Assembly: GCF_000422685.1 (NCBI RefSeq)
Contig: NZ_KE383904.1
Span: 134,257 to 198,256 of the forward strand
Reading direction: 5' to 3'
DNA from: Flavobacterium gelidilacus DSM 15343
Lineage (GTDB): Bacteria > Bacteroidota > Bacteroidia > Flavobacteriales > Flavobacteriaceae
DNA: 64,000 nucleotides
The notes under the pieces were generated by a model. It was not told where the DNA came from, did not search any database, and worked only from the letters and a program-made list of their open reading frames with translations. Shown here piece by piece: positions 8,684 through 17,780 of the stretch. Numbering within the stretch: the first letter of the stretch is position 1; each line of letters begins with the position of its first letter. The translations under genes were made by a program, and so were the position numbers.

Positions 8684-9553
8684 ATGAGTAATACAGAATT
8701 TGAACAAGAAGAATGGTTGTTTGAAATTAAACCCAAGAACAATTTTTTTTCCTTAAACCTTAAGGAAGTCTGGCAATATAGGGATTTACTACTTTTGTTT
8801 GTAAATAGAGACATTGTAACTGTCTACAAACAAACTGTATTAGGACCTTTGTGGTATTTAATTCAGCCTTTATTTACGTCAATAATTTTTACTATTATTT
8901 TCAATAATGTGGCTGGTATTCAAACAGGTTCTATTCCTCCCTTTTTATTCAATTTAGCGGGAATTATGGTTTGGAATTATTTCACTTCTTGTTTAAATGA
9001 TACATCAGATACCTTTAAAAAAAATGCCAGTATTTTTGGTAAAGTATATTTTCCAAGAATAATTGTTCCTTTATCTATAGTGGTTTCCAATCTTGTTAAA
9101 TTTGGTATTCAATTTTTAATTTTTGTAGCTTTTTATATTTATTATGTTTTTAATGGGATGGAACTTCAGTTGAGCAGTATAACATTGTTTTTTCCACTAT
9201 TGGTTGTATTGATGGGGTTTTTAGGTTTAGGCTTAGGTATGATAATATCCTCTTTAGTTACAAAATATAGAGATTTAAGTTTTTTAGTGGGTTTTGGAGT
9301 TCAATTGTTAATGTACTTATCAGCTGTTATGTATCCCATGGCATTACTTAAAGAAAAATTACCTTCTTTTGGTTGGTTAATCGAATATAATCCATTGGCA
9401 TATATTGTAGAAACTTCAAGATATTTATTATTAAAAGAAGGAACGATTTCTGGATTTGGAATGCTATATACAGTTGTGATTACGTTTGTAATTGTGGTTG
9501 TAGGATTGTTGATTTTTAACAAAACAGAAAAAAGTTTTATCGATACGGTTTAG
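8684..9553 (+). CDS. wzm: ABC-2 type polysaccharide exporter, permease subunit (Wzm)
   Basis: A 289-residue membrane protein with about six transmembrane segments and the family's typical N-terminus, in which an amphipathic stretch leads into WQYRDLLLLFVNRDI and YKQTVLGPLWYLIQPL. Conserved late features such as PMALL and the EYNPLAYIVETSRYLLL segment fit the O-antigen/capsule exporters TagG/KpsM/Wzm. With Wzt it would move a completed lipid-linked glycan across the inner membrane. The ATPase gene follows 89 bases later, and I see nothing in that gap. Confidence 0.93.
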   Translation: MSNTEFEQEEWLFEIKPKNNFFSLNLKEVWQYRDLLLLFVNRDIVTVYKQTVLGPLWYLIQPLFTSIIFTIIFNNVAGIQTGSIPPFLFNLAGIMVWNYFTSCLNDTSDTFKKNASIFGKVYFPRIIVPLSIVVSNLVKFGIQFLIFVAFYIYYVFNGMELQLSSITLFFPLLVVLMGFLGLGLGMIISSLVTKYRDLSFLVGFGVQLLMYLSAVMYPMALLKEKLPSFGWLIEYNPLAYIVETSRYLLLKEGTISGFGMLYTVVITFVIVVVGLLIFNKTEKSFIDTV

Positions 9554-9642
9554 TTTGGTATTGGAGAAAGGGAGAATGGGTGATTGGTTTTGAAAAACCT
9601 ATATGACTTATATGTTTATAAATTACAGGTTATAGAATAATT

Positions 9643-10911
9643 ATGAATAATAAAAACATCATATTAAAAGCTGAAAACATATCTAAACAGTATCGTTTGG
9701 GAACTGTTGGGACAGGAACTTTGAGTCATGATTTGAATCGATTTTGGCATAAGATTAGAGGTAAAGAAGATCCTTATTTGAAAGTTGGGGAAGTTAATGA
9801 TAGAAGTTCCAAAGGAGCCAGTGAATATGTTTGGGCACTAAAAGATATTAATTTTGAAGTTGAAGTAGGAGAAGTTTTAGGGATCATTGGAAAAAATGGT
9901 GCAGGAAAATCCACTTTATTAAAGATACTATCAAAAGTAACGGCACCCACTACAGGTTTAATAAAATCGCGTGGTCGAATTGCTTCTTTATTAGAAGTTG
10001 GAACAGGATTTAATCCAGAACTAACCGGCAGAGAAAATATCTATTTGAATGGAGCAATTCTCGGAATGACCAAAAAGGAGATTACTTCAAAGTTAGATGA
10101 AATAATAGAGTTTAGCGGCTGTGAACGTTATATTGATACCCCTACAAAAAGATACAGCAGTGGAATGACAGTTCGTTTAGCTTTTGCCGTTGCCGCTTTT
10201 TTAGAGCCAGAGATTTTGGTTGTGGATGAAGTTTTAGCAGTAGGTGATGCCGAATTTCAAAAGAAAGCGATTGGTAAAATGCAAGATATTTCCAAAGAAG
10301 GGGGAAGAACTGTTTTGTTTGTGAGTCATAATATGGCGGCTGTTCAATCGCTTTGTACAAGAAGTATAGTTTTACAAAACGGAACTATTCAATATGTAGG
10401 TGAAACAGATGATGCAATTCAATTTTATCTTAAAGAAAGTAGTTCAAGTTTTGAGATGGAAAAGATTGAGCACCGTAAAGGTAATGGCTTAGTTAAGCTA
10501 AAAAATGTTTCAGTTCATGGTTCACAGAAAGATATTTTGCCTCAAACTGGAAAAAAATTCATAATTGAGTTTGACTTTGATAATCCACAAAAAATTGATA
10601 GTTCTACTATGAAATTTGATTTTCGTATAGACGATTATGTGGGACAACGTATAGCATGGATTAGCAACCGAGTAGTTGAAAGTTCTCCCTCAGAAAACTG
10701 TAAGACTATTAGTTTTGAAATTCAAAAATTAAATTTAAATAAAGGTACTTACTATGTAACAACCCATCTTATGGTTAATAATGCGGTAAGTGATTGGATT
10801 CAAAATGCCTTTAGTTTTGATGTAACTGAAGGAGATTTTTATGGTACAGGTCGACAAGTATCTCCCTCACAAAGTAAAATTTTAATGGACTTTAATGTAG
10901 TGTATAAATGA
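9643..10911 (+). CDS. wzt: ABC polysaccharide exporter ATPase with C-terminal glycan-binding domain (Wzt)
   Basis: A 422-residue protein. The ATPase domain has Walker A GIIGKNGAGKSTLLK near residue 82, signature YSSGMTVRLAFA near 170, Walker B ILVVDEVLAVGD near 191 and the H-loop VSHN. Residues from about 285 to the end form an extra beta-rich domain (including ISFEIQKLNLNKGTYYVT) matching the Wzt C-terminal carbohydrate-binding domain, which in O9a-type systems recognises the modified non-reducing end of the finished chain. The stop overlaps the next start as ATGA, implying translational coupling to a methyltransferase-like gene. Confidence 0.94.
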   Translation: MNNKNIILKAENISKQYRLGTVGTGTLSHDLNRFWHKIRGKEDPYLKVGEVNDRSSKGASEYVWALKDINFEVEVGEVLGIIGKNGAGKSTLLKILSKVTAPTTGLIKSRGRIASLLEVGTGFNPELTGRENIYLNGAILGMTKKEITSKLDEIIEFSGCERYIDTPTKRYSSGMTVRLAFAVAAFLEPEILVVDEVLAVGDAEFQKKAIGKMQDISKEGGRTVLFVSHNMAAVQSLCTRSIVLQNGTIQYVGETDDAIQFYLKESSSSFEMEKIEHRKGNGLVKLKNVSVHGSQKDILPQTGKKFIIEFDFDNPQKIDSSTMKFDFRIDDYVGQRIAWISNRVVESSPSENCKTISFEIQKLNLNKGTYYVTTHLMVNNAVSDWIQNAFSFDVTEGDFYGTGRQVSPSQSKILMDFNVVYK

Positions 10912-11630
10912 TAGGAAAGATAAAAGAGATTTTAAAAGAATTTAAAAATAAACAAAAGTATATTGTAAAACAGAATGATGAATTGTTGTGGGCTTCTGTT
11001 TTTCACGATAGTATAAGAGGAAAAAAGAGTCTAGAAGAATTGCCTTTAAATATTGGGAGATGGGCTGGGAGTTATGCTCTATTTTATGTTTTAAATAGAA
11101 TTTTAAATGACTACCAACCTAAACGAATTTTAGAATTCGGTTTAGGAGAATCTTCTAAATTTGTTTCTACTTATTTAGATAATTATCTTTTAGATTCAGA
11201 ACATTTAATTTTAGAGCAAGATGCCAATTGGGCAACTATTTTTGAAAATAAATTTAAAGTATCCTCAAGAACTTCGTTAAAAGTATTGCCTTTATTAAAA
11301 AAGAAATACAAAGAATTTGAATATAATGGATATGAAAATATAGAACATACTATTAATTCAAATTTTGATTTATATATTATTGATGGTCCTTTTGGTTCGC
11401 CAAATTATTCAAGATTTGATATTTATAATTTAGCTGAAAAGCTAACGAATCAAGATGATTTTATAATAATTATGGATGATTATCATAGAATTGGCGAAAG
11501 ACAAACAACGGATGAATTATTGTCGATGTTTGAAGCTAAAAATATAAAAATATATTTAGCAGTTTATAAAGGATTGAAGAGCGTAATGATAATAGCTACA
11601 GAAAAATATAAATACATTTCTAGTTTATAA
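10908..11630 (+). CDS. putative class I SAM-dependent methyltransferase
   Basis: A 240-residue cytoplasmic protein I do not recognise as a named family. It has a Rossmann-like layout: ILEFGLGESSKF as a glycine-rich motif I, HLILEQD as the acidic end of strand 2, FDLYIIDGPFG as strand 4 and IIIMDDYHRIGE as strand 5. This fits a class I methyltransferase but substrate residues cannot be named. It overlaps the Wzt stop by 4 bases, so it is probably made together with the exporter. A role in capping the glycan is an inference from that position. Some other Rossmann enzyme remains possible. Confidence 0.6.
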   Translation: MIGKIKEILKEFKNKQKYIVKQNDELLWASVFHDSIRGKKSLEELPLNIGRWAGSYALFYVLNRILNDYQPKRILEFGLGESSKFVSTYLDNYLLDSEHLILEQDANWATIFENKFKVSSRTSLKVLPLLKKKYKEFEYNGYENIEHTINSNFDLYIIDGPFGSPNYSRFDIYNLAEKLTNQDDFIIIMDDYHRIGERQTTDELLSMFEAKNIKIYLAVYKGLKSVMIIATEKYKYISSL

Positions 11631-11638
11631 TAAAGTAT

Positions 11639-12595
11639 ATGAATAATCATCTTGTATCTATAATTATTCCAACATATAATCGTGCTCATTTAATAAATGA
11701 AACGCTTGAGAGTATAATAGGGCAAAAATATTCAAATTGGGAATGTATTATAGTTGATGATGGGAGTACTGATAATACTAAGGAAATTTTAAAAACTTAT
11801 TTGTTAAATGACAAACGGTTTAAATATTTTGAAAGACCATTAGATCGATTGGCAGGGGGAAATGCAGCTCGAAATTATGGTTTTGAGAAAAGTAGTGGGG
11901 AATTTATTCAATGGTTTGATAGTGATGACTTAATGCATGAAGATTTATTAGGTGAAAAAGTCGCAATATTAATTGCCAATCCAGAATGTGATTATTGTCT
12001 CTCTAAAATGACCGCTTTTAAAAAAAGAGGTAATATTCGTATAAATATTAAAGAAACAAATATTATAGCTACTAAATTTCTTGAGGATTATTTAAGAAAA
12101 ATTATTGCTGTAGGAACTCCTACTTCTTTATGGAGAAAAAGCATTCTAAATAAAGTTGAATTATTTGATGAATCTTTAAAACAGTCTCAGGATCTAGAGT
12201 TTCATTCTAGAATATTTTTCAATTTTCCTAATTATTGTTTTATTAATAAATCATTAATTTTTTACAGAACAGATCAAAATTCAATTTCTAATCGTTTTTT
12301 TATCAATTTGGAAGAATATTTAGACTCCTTTCTGGAAGTTAGAAGGCGAATTATTAAATTAGATAAATTTAATAAAGAAATAGCTCTTATTGAAATCAAA
12401 GAAATTTTAGGGATTTTGCGTTACTGCCTTGCCTCCAAAAGATATGTACTTGGAAAAAAAATAATTGTTTTTCTTCGGGCAAATTGTAACTTTACTGATA
12501 TACGAGTTAAATTAGAGGGTATTTTTTTATTCTATTCTTTATTTAAACTACTAGGAAGAGGAGATACTAAATTTAAATTTCTACTAAAACTCTAA
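11639..12595 (+). CDS. glycosyltransferase family 2
   Basis: A 318-residue GT-A enzyme. The N-terminal 110 residues hold the classic features: SIIIPTYNRAHLI, CIIVDDGSTDNTKEIL and the nucleotide/metal motif FDSDD near residue 100, preceded by GGNAARNYG. The rest is less conserved and ends in a hydrophobic and basic stretch that could touch the membrane. It should add one sugar from an NDP donor to the growing lipid-linked repeat; donor and acceptor cannot be read from sequence. It lies 8 bases after the preceding gene and 2 bases before the next. Confidence 0.9.
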   Translation: MNNHLVSIIIPTYNRAHLINETLESIIGQKYSNWECIIVDDGSTDNTKEILKTYLLNDKRFKYFERPLDRLAGGNAARNYGFEKSSGEFIQWFDSDDLMHEDLLGEKVAILIANPECDYCLSKMTAFKKRGNIRINIKETNIIATKFLEDYLRKIIAVGTPTSLWRKSILNKVELFDESLKQSQDLEFHSRIFFNFPNYCFINKSLIFYRTDQNSISNRFFINLEEYLDSFLEVRRRIIKLDKFNKEIALIEIKEILGILRYCLASKRYVLGKKIIVFLRANCNFTDIRVKLEGIFLFYSLFKLLGRGDTKFKFLLKL

Positions 12596-12597
12596 CT

Positions 12598-13671
12598 ATG
12601 ATATCTCTAGTCCTGACTAATCGCAATCGCGATTTAAGAATTGTAAAAAACTGTTTGGTCTCTTTGATAAATCAGTCAGATATTGATTTTGAATTATTTT
12701 TAGTTGATTATGGATCTGAGGATGACTATTTGTCTGAATTAAAGCTTTTAGTTATGACTTTTCCAAAGATAAAATTACTTTGTTGTCCTACAATGGGACA
12801 ATTATGGAGTAAATGTAGATCTATTAATTTAGCGCTTCAAAAAAGTACTCAGCCCTATTTTGTAGTAGGCGATATTGACTTAGTTTTTCATGTGTCTTAC
12901 ATAAATATTTTGAAAAAATTGGCTCATAAAAAAAAAGTTTACTATTTTCAATATGGTTTTTTAAGTGAGCAAGAATCTTTAAAACACAAAAATTTTGAAG
13001 CGTTTGATGTCGACTTTAAAGGAAGTGAACATGTGACAGGGAATACAATGTTTCCAACAGAAGCTTTACGATCGGTTAATGGTTTTGATGAGTTTTATCA
13101 AGGTTGGGGTGCTGAAGATACTGATGCTCATATACGCATGCAAAATTCAGGATTGGAAGTTGTTTTTTATGAAGATGAAATTTTAGTAAAGCATCAATGG
13201 CATCCTAAAGCTTATCGCAGTATAAAAAGTACGAGTCCTTACCATTCTAATTTAGAGCGTATCAATCTAGAATATATGAAGCTTTCGCAAGTTACAAGAA
13301 GAGTTAAGGTGAATCTAGATTTTGCCTGGGGACAAATTACCAGCGATGAAGCATATATTAAATTACAATACCCTACTCTTACTTTTCAACTCACAAATTC
13401 AGTGTTGAAAACAAATGCCATTTTAGCTCAATTTAATAATTTTCACCAAGAAGTAGTTGCAATAGAAATTACACCAATATCTTTTTTTGAAAAATTTAAA
13501 AATTACTTTAAAAAAGTATTGGGTAGAAAACATCAACCTTATTATAAAATGGAACATTTGAATAATTTACTTCTTGAAGAAATTATTAAAAATTATAGAA
13601 ATTGTCCTTATAGTTATACTTTTGATCGACGAACTAATACTATACGATTGGTTATAAACTTTGCGTCATGA
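12598..13671 (+). CDS. glycosyltransferase family 2 with galactosyltransferase-type C-terminal motif
   Basis: A 357-residue GT-A protein. It starts MISLVLTNRNRDLRI, has FELFLVDYGSEDD, a DxD-type GDIDL near residue 98, and later VNGFDEFYQGWGAEDTDA near 161-178, which matches the C-terminal domain of family 7-like galactosyltransferases that binds the acceptor. The last hundred residues are unassigned. It is packed against its neighbours; its stop overlaps the next ATG by 4 bases. Sugar specificity is unknown, though the GWGAEDTDA motif is common in hexosamine- or galactose-transferring members. Confidence 0.87.
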   Translation: MISLVLTNRNRDLRIVKNCLVSLINQSDIDFELFLVDYGSEDDYLSELKLLVMTFPKIKLLCCPTMGQLWSKCRSINLALQKSTQPYFVVGDIDLVFHVSYINILKKLAHKKKVYYFQYGFLSEQESLKHKNFEAFDVDFKGSEHVTGNTMFPTEALRSVNGFDEFYQGWGAEDTDAHIRMQNSGLEVVFYEDEILVKHQWHPKAYRSIKSTSPYHSNLERINLEYMKLSQVTRRVKVNLDFAWGQITSDEAYIKLQYPTLTFQLTNSVLKTNAILAQFNNFHQEVVAIEITPISFFEKFKNYFKKVLGRKHQPYYKMEHLNNLLLEEIIKNYRNCPYSYTFDRRTNTIRLVINFAS

Positions 13672-14795
13672 AAATTGTTCTAGTGTCTATACCTAACCTT
13701 CATTTTTTTAGATGGACGAATCAATTAAAAGATTCAGGCCATGAGGTTTATTGGTTTGATATTTCGGGAATGAGCCCTAGGGTTGAGAAAATAAGTTGGG
13801 TGCAGCAAAAAGTAAATTGGAAACTAAAAATAAATTATTGGGGAAGAAGTTTTGTAAAAAAACACTTTCCAAAAGTCTATAAGTTTGTGCAAAAGTATAA
13901 TGAAAAAAATACAGCTTTAACTTTTGAATATTATCTTAATCATATACAGCCTGATGTAGTTCATAGTTTTGCACTATATGTTTCATGTGCTCCTATCATT
14001 TCTGTAATGGAAAAAAAAACTAATTTGAAATGGATTTATTCTTCTTGGGGAAGTGATTTGTTTTATTTTCAAAATTTCACAGAATCCTTAAATGATATTA
14101 AACGTGTTTTGCCAAGAGTTGATTATTTGTTTACAGATTGTAAGCGAGATTATGCAATTGCCAAATCTTATGGTTTTACGGGTCGCTTTTTAGGTGTTTT
14201 TCCAGGAGGTGGAGGCTTTGATTTAGTAAGTATGGAGGCGTTTAAATTACCATATAAAAAGAGAAAAATTATTTTGATTAAAGGTTTTCAAGGACGTTCG
14301 GGCAGGGTTATACCTGTTTTTAAAGCTATTGAAAAACTTCAAAATGAGTTGATTAACTATCAAATTGTTGTTTTTGGAACAGATGTTGAGGCATTTTCTT
14401 ATCTAGAATCTTCTGTACTTCTTGGTTGGGATAATTTTAAGGCTGTTGGTAAAATATCTCATGTTGAAGTTCTTCAATTAATGGGTAAGTCTTTAATTTA
14501 TATAGGAAATAGCAATTCAGATGGAATGCCAAACACTATGTTAGAGGCAATTTGTATGGGTGTTTTTCCAATTCAATCTAATCCTGGGAATGCTACAGAA
14601 GAGTTGATTCAAGATGGTATTAATGGCTTATTAATTGAAGATTGTGAGGATGTAACTTCTATAGAAAAATTAATATTAGAATCTTTGTACATTGATTTTG
14701 AAAAAATAAATAATGATTTGTTGATTAGAAGTTTGGATACAATTATTATTGAAAATAAAGTTCAGGCAATTTATAAAACTATAAGTGATGATTAG
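13668..14795 (+). CDS. glycosyltransferase family 4-like (GT-B)
   Basis: A 375-residue GT-B protein. The N-terminal half (MKIVLVSIPNLHFFRWTNQL) is the acceptor domain and includes IYSSWGSDLFYF. The C-terminal half has the family 4 donor-site pattern NSNSDGMPNTMLEAICMG followed by IQSNPGNATEELI, with the second glutamate of the EX7E-like motif in place. It should transfer a sugar from a nucleotide donor with retention. It overlaps genes on both sides, upstream by 4 bases and downstream by 8 bases if the next gene starts at its ATG. Confidence 0.88.
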   Translation: MKIVLVSIPNLHFFRWTNQLKDSGHEVYWFDISGMSPRVEKISWVQQKVNWKLKINYWGRSFVKKHFPKVYKFVQKYNEKNTALTFEYYLNHIQPDVVHSFALYVSCAPIISVMEKKTNLKWIYSSWGSDLFYFQNFTESLNDIKRVLPRVDYLFTDCKRDYAIAKSYGFTGRFLGVFPGGGGFDLVSMEAFKLPYKKRKIILIKGFQGRSGRVIPVFKAIEKLQNELINYQIVVFGTDVEAFSYLESSVLLGWDNFKAVGKISHVEVLQLMGKSLIYIGNSNSDGMPNTMLEAICMGVFPIQSNPGNATEELIQDGINGLLIEDCEDVTSIEKLILESLYIDFEKINNDLLIRSLDTIIIENKVQAIYKTISDD

Positions 14796-15573
14796 TGTTG
14801 TGATTCGTAATAAAAATGAAGCTTATTATTTAGAAAGAACTTTAAAGATCTTGACCCAATTTTATGCTGATGATATAGATGAAATTATCTTAGTTGACAA
14901 TCAATCTACCGATACTAGTTTGTTAGTTGGAGCAAAATATAATTGCAAAATTTTAACTAGTACTCAATTTACTTATGGTAGTGCTATTAATTTGGGTATT
15001 GAAAACACAAAAAACGAAATTATATTGCTATTGAGTTCCCATGCTGTTCCTATAGGTAATAGTTTTTTTAAGAATTCAATACGATTTATATCAGATAAAA
15101 GGGATTGGGCAGGTGTTCGTTTTATTAATAGCGTTAAGAATTTTGAACGTGCTTTAGTACATGATTTTAAAGTAAAACAACCTTTAGATTTTGGATTGAT
15201 GGCAGCTTGTTGTTTGGTTTCTAAATCTGTTTGGGAACAGTTTAAGTTTGATGAACTTTTACCCTTTAGTGAAGATAAAGAATGGTCACAAAGAGTAATG
15301 AAGAGTGGTTATGCAATCTATGACTTTAATGAGACTTTTTTTTACGAAATTAATAGGTCTGAAGTTTCTCAATTGCATCGTTTTAAAAATGAAACATTAG
15401 CAACATATACCTTGCAGCAGGATCTGAAATTCCCTACTGATTTAAAGATAGTTCTTTCTTTTTTTAAAAAAGTTTTTGTTACTAATGTACTTCAGTTTTT
15501 CAAGAGTTTTTCAAGAGATTTTAAAAGGTTTAAAGTAAAACTTTGGATATCCCATCAATTAAAAAAAAGTTAG
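14788..15573 (+). CDS. glycosyltransferase family 2 lacking a standard DxD
   Basis: A GT-A protein of about 261 residues starting MISVVIRNKNEAYYLERTL, with DEIILVDNQSTD and AINLGIENTKNEIILLLSSHAVP. Where most family members have DxD, this has SSHA, a variant seen in a group of bacterial family 2 enzymes, so metal use may differ. I place the start at ATG 14788 rather than the in-frame GTG one codon upstream at 14785; either lies inside the end of the preceding gene. Its stop is directly followed by the ATG of the FkbM gene. Confidence 0.85.
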   Translation: MISVVIRNKNEAYYLERTLKILTQFYADDIDEIILVDNQSTDTSLLVGAKYNCKILTSTQFTYGSAINLGIENTKNEIILLLSSHAVPIGNSFFKNSIRFISDKRDWAGVRFINSVKNFERALVHDFKVKQPLDFGLMAACCLVSKSVWEQFKFDELLPFSEDKEWSQRVMKSGYAIYDFNETFFYEINRSEVSQLHRFKNETLATYTLQQDLKFPTDLKIVLSFFKKVFVTNVLQFFKSFSRDFKRFKVKLWISHQLKKS

Positions 15574-16452
15574 ATGAAAAAAATAAAAAACTTATATAGA
15601 ATTAGTTTAAAACAAAAAGGTATTCTGTTTTTTTATTACCTTTTTAAAGCCTTAAAGTTAAAGCCCACTTTACGTCAATTAGAAGTAAATGAATTGTTCC
15701 ATCATTTAATCTATTCGGATGGGAAACTTATTTCAGAAGATGAGAATACTTTTAAAGTTTATATCTTTAACTTTGCTGTACTCATAAATATTCGAAAATA
15801 TCCTTCTAGCGATTTAAAAGTTTTTGGTCAAGTTTTTCGTGGTCATGAGTATAAAAGTGTAGTTGAATTATATAAAAAGCATTTTGGTGCTGCCCCTAAA
15901 AATATAATTGATGCAGGAGCAAATGTTGGTTATACTTCTGTTTTTTTTAACTATAATTTTCCTGAAACTACTTTAGCAATTATTGAACCTAGTGATGAAA
16001 ATTTTGCAATGATTGAAGAGAATTTTGCAATTAATGACATAACAGCCCAATTGTTTAAAGGAGGCTTATGGGATAAAAATACCTATTTAAAAATTGTTAG
16101 AGACTTTAGAGATCAGTCAGATTGGTCTATAAGGGTTGAAGAAACTAATAATAACTCAGGTTTAAGGGCTTTTACCGTAGATCATGTCCTACAAAATTCT
16201 GGTTTTGATGTTGTAGATATTTTTAAAATAGATATTGAAGGCGCCGAGAAACAAGTTTTCAGTGCTAAAGACTCATTGGGGTTTTTAAAACATACAAAAT
16301 GTATAGCATTGGAAATACACGATGAATTTGATTGCAGAAAAGATATTGAAGATACTTTAGAGCACTATGGCTTTGAATTGATTCATGCAGGAGAACTAAC
16401 TTTAGGAATAAATAAAAACCTAATTAATTTTGATTCGTCAGAACTAATTTAA
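15574..16452 (+). CDS. FkbM-family methyltransferase
   Basis: A 292-residue protein with a SAM-binding Rossmann domain from about residue 105: NIIDAGANVGYTS is motif I, LAIIEPSDENFAMIEEN is the acidic second strand and VDIFKIDIEGAEKQVF is the FkbM hallmark. The N-terminal 100 residues are lineage-specific. FkbM members usually O-methylate sugars or polyketides, so a methylated sugar in the glycan is the likely outcome. It starts on the base after the preceding stop and is part of the same unit. Confidence 0.9.
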   Translation: MKKIKNLYRISLKQKGILFFYYLFKALKLKPTLRQLEVNELFHHLIYSDGKLISEDENTFKVYIFNFAVLINIRKYPSSDLKVFGQVFRGHEYKSVVELYKKHFGAAPKNIIDAGANVGYTSVFFNYNFPETTLAIIEPSDENFAMIEENFAINDITAQLFKGGLWDKNTYLKIVRDFRDQSDWSIRVEETNNNSGLRAFTVDHVLQNSGFDVVDIFKIDIEGAEKQVFSAKDSLGFLKHTKCIALEIHDEFDCRKDIEDTLEHYGFELIHAGELTLGINKNLINFDSSELI

Positions 16453-16465
16453 TAACTCAAATTAT

Positions 16466-17623
16466 ATGAAAAAAGTAGCCATAATTCCTTTGCGCAAAGG
16501 ATCAAAAGGAATACCAGGAAAAAACACAAAAAAAATGTTAGGTAGGCCTTTGTTTACTTGGGTTTTAGAAGCTGCAATTTTTTCTGAATTGGACGAGGTT
16601 TATATTTTTACGGATGATAAGAATGTTTTAAATTTCGTGGCAAAAGAATATCAATGGACTACTAAAGTTAAAGGCATTCTTCGTGACGATATTAATGCTA
16701 ATGATATGGCTTCCACAGAAAGTGCGATGTTAGAATTTACTTCTAAAATAGCTAACGATTTTGATTTATTATGCTTGCTTCAAGCTACTTCACCATTGAC
16801 AACTTTTTTAGATATTAATGCTGTACTAAGACAAATAACTGAAGAGCAAAAAGTATCAGCACTAACCGTTGTAAAGACGCATCGCTTTACTTGGAATGCA
16901 GATGGGACTGCTCAAAACTATGATGTTTTTAATCGTCCAAGAAGACAAGATTTTGAAGGACTATTGATGGAAAATGGAGCTGTTTATGCTAGTAGCAAAG
17001 AAGCTTTTTTAACCTCTAGAAACAGAGTCAGTGCTCCAATTGGGTTAGTTGAAATGTCTGAAGAAACATTGGTTGAAATTGATAGTTTGAGTGATTGGTT
17101 ACTAGTTGAAAGTTTATTAGCTGAAAGGCAAAAATCTTTAAAAAAGCAAGAGCAAATTAAGTATTTGGTATTGGATGTAGACGGTGTTTTTACCGACGGC
17201 TGTGTTTATTTTGGAGCAGAAGGAGAGCTGATGAAAAAATTTGATATGCGAGATGGCATGGGTTTAGAAATTTTGAGGCAAACTGGAGTCGATGTAGTTG
17301 TAATGACCTCTGAAAATTCAGAGTTAGTGTCCCAAAGAATGAAAAAATTACAAATTAACCATGTCTTTTTAGGCGTTAAAGATAAGCACTCCTTACTTCA
17401 GCATTTTACTATTGAAAAAAATGTGACTTGGTCTAATTTGGCCTATGTTGGGGACGATGTTAATGATTTGGCTAATTTATGTTCGGTAGGTTGGTCTTTT
17501 GCACCAGCCAATGCAACTTTAGTAGTTAAATCTCATGTTGATGTCATTCTAAATCATGATTCTGCTGCTGGTGCTGTTAGAGAAGTTAGCGAATGGGTTA
17601 TGAGGTACAATAAGAGGTTTTAG
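16466..17623 (+). CDS. neuA: CMP-nonulosonate cytidylyltransferase fused to a KdsC-like HAD phosphatase
   Basis: A 385-residue two-domain protein. Residues 1 to about 220 are an acylneuraminate cytidylyltransferase: IIPLRKGSKGIPGKN binds CTP, followed by LLCLLQATSPLT and RRQDFEGLLMENGAVYA. From about 231 there is a KDO-8-phosphate-phosphatase-type HAD domain with the nucleophile motif DVDGVFTDG (Asp237, Asp239) and the later VGDDVNDL. Both sets of catalytic residues look intact, so it could dephosphorylate a nonulosonic acid 9-phosphate and activate it with CMP. Vertebrate CMAS has the same domain order. The neighbouring NeuB supports a sialic-acid-like product; whether it is Neu5Ac, Kdn or another cannot be told. 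Confidence 0.88.
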   Translation: MKKVAIIPLRKGSKGIPGKNTKKMLGRPLFTWVLEAAIFSELDEVYIFTDDKNVLNFVAKEYQWTTKVKGILRDDINANDMASTESAMLEFTSKIANDFDLLCLLQATSPLTTFLDINAVLRQITEEQKVSALTVVKTHRFTWNADGTAQNYDVFNRPRRQDFEGLLMENGAVYASSKEAFLTSRNRVSAPIGLVEMSEETLVEIDSLSDWLLVESLLAERQKSLKKQEQIKYLVLDVDGVFTDGCVYFGAEGELMKKFDMRDGMGLEILRQTGVDVVVMTSENSELVSQRMKKLQINHVFLGVKDKHSLLQHFTIEKNVTWSNLAYVGDDVNDLANLCSVGWSFAPANATLVVKSHVDVILNHDSAAGAVREVSEWVMRYNKRF

Positions 17624-17728
17624 CATTAGATTAATGAGGGAGTCGGAGGAGTGTCTTTTTTTATAAATTATAGTTTTCATTTAAAACGTTTACTTAAGGG
17701 TTAAATCTCAAACTTTAAGTCGCTAAAA

Positions 17729-17760
17729 TTGTGATTATTCAATTAAATTAATTTTCTTTG
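17729..17760 (+). promoter_or_regulatory. possible promoter for neuB
   Basis: TTG at 17729-17731, then 21 bases, then TTTCTTTG at 17753-17760, one mismatch from the TAnnTTTG -7 box. This 157-base gap is one of the longest inside the + strand block, so a second transcription start here is plausible. Confidence 0.4.
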
Positions 17761-17780
17761 CTGTTCTATAAAAAAATAAA

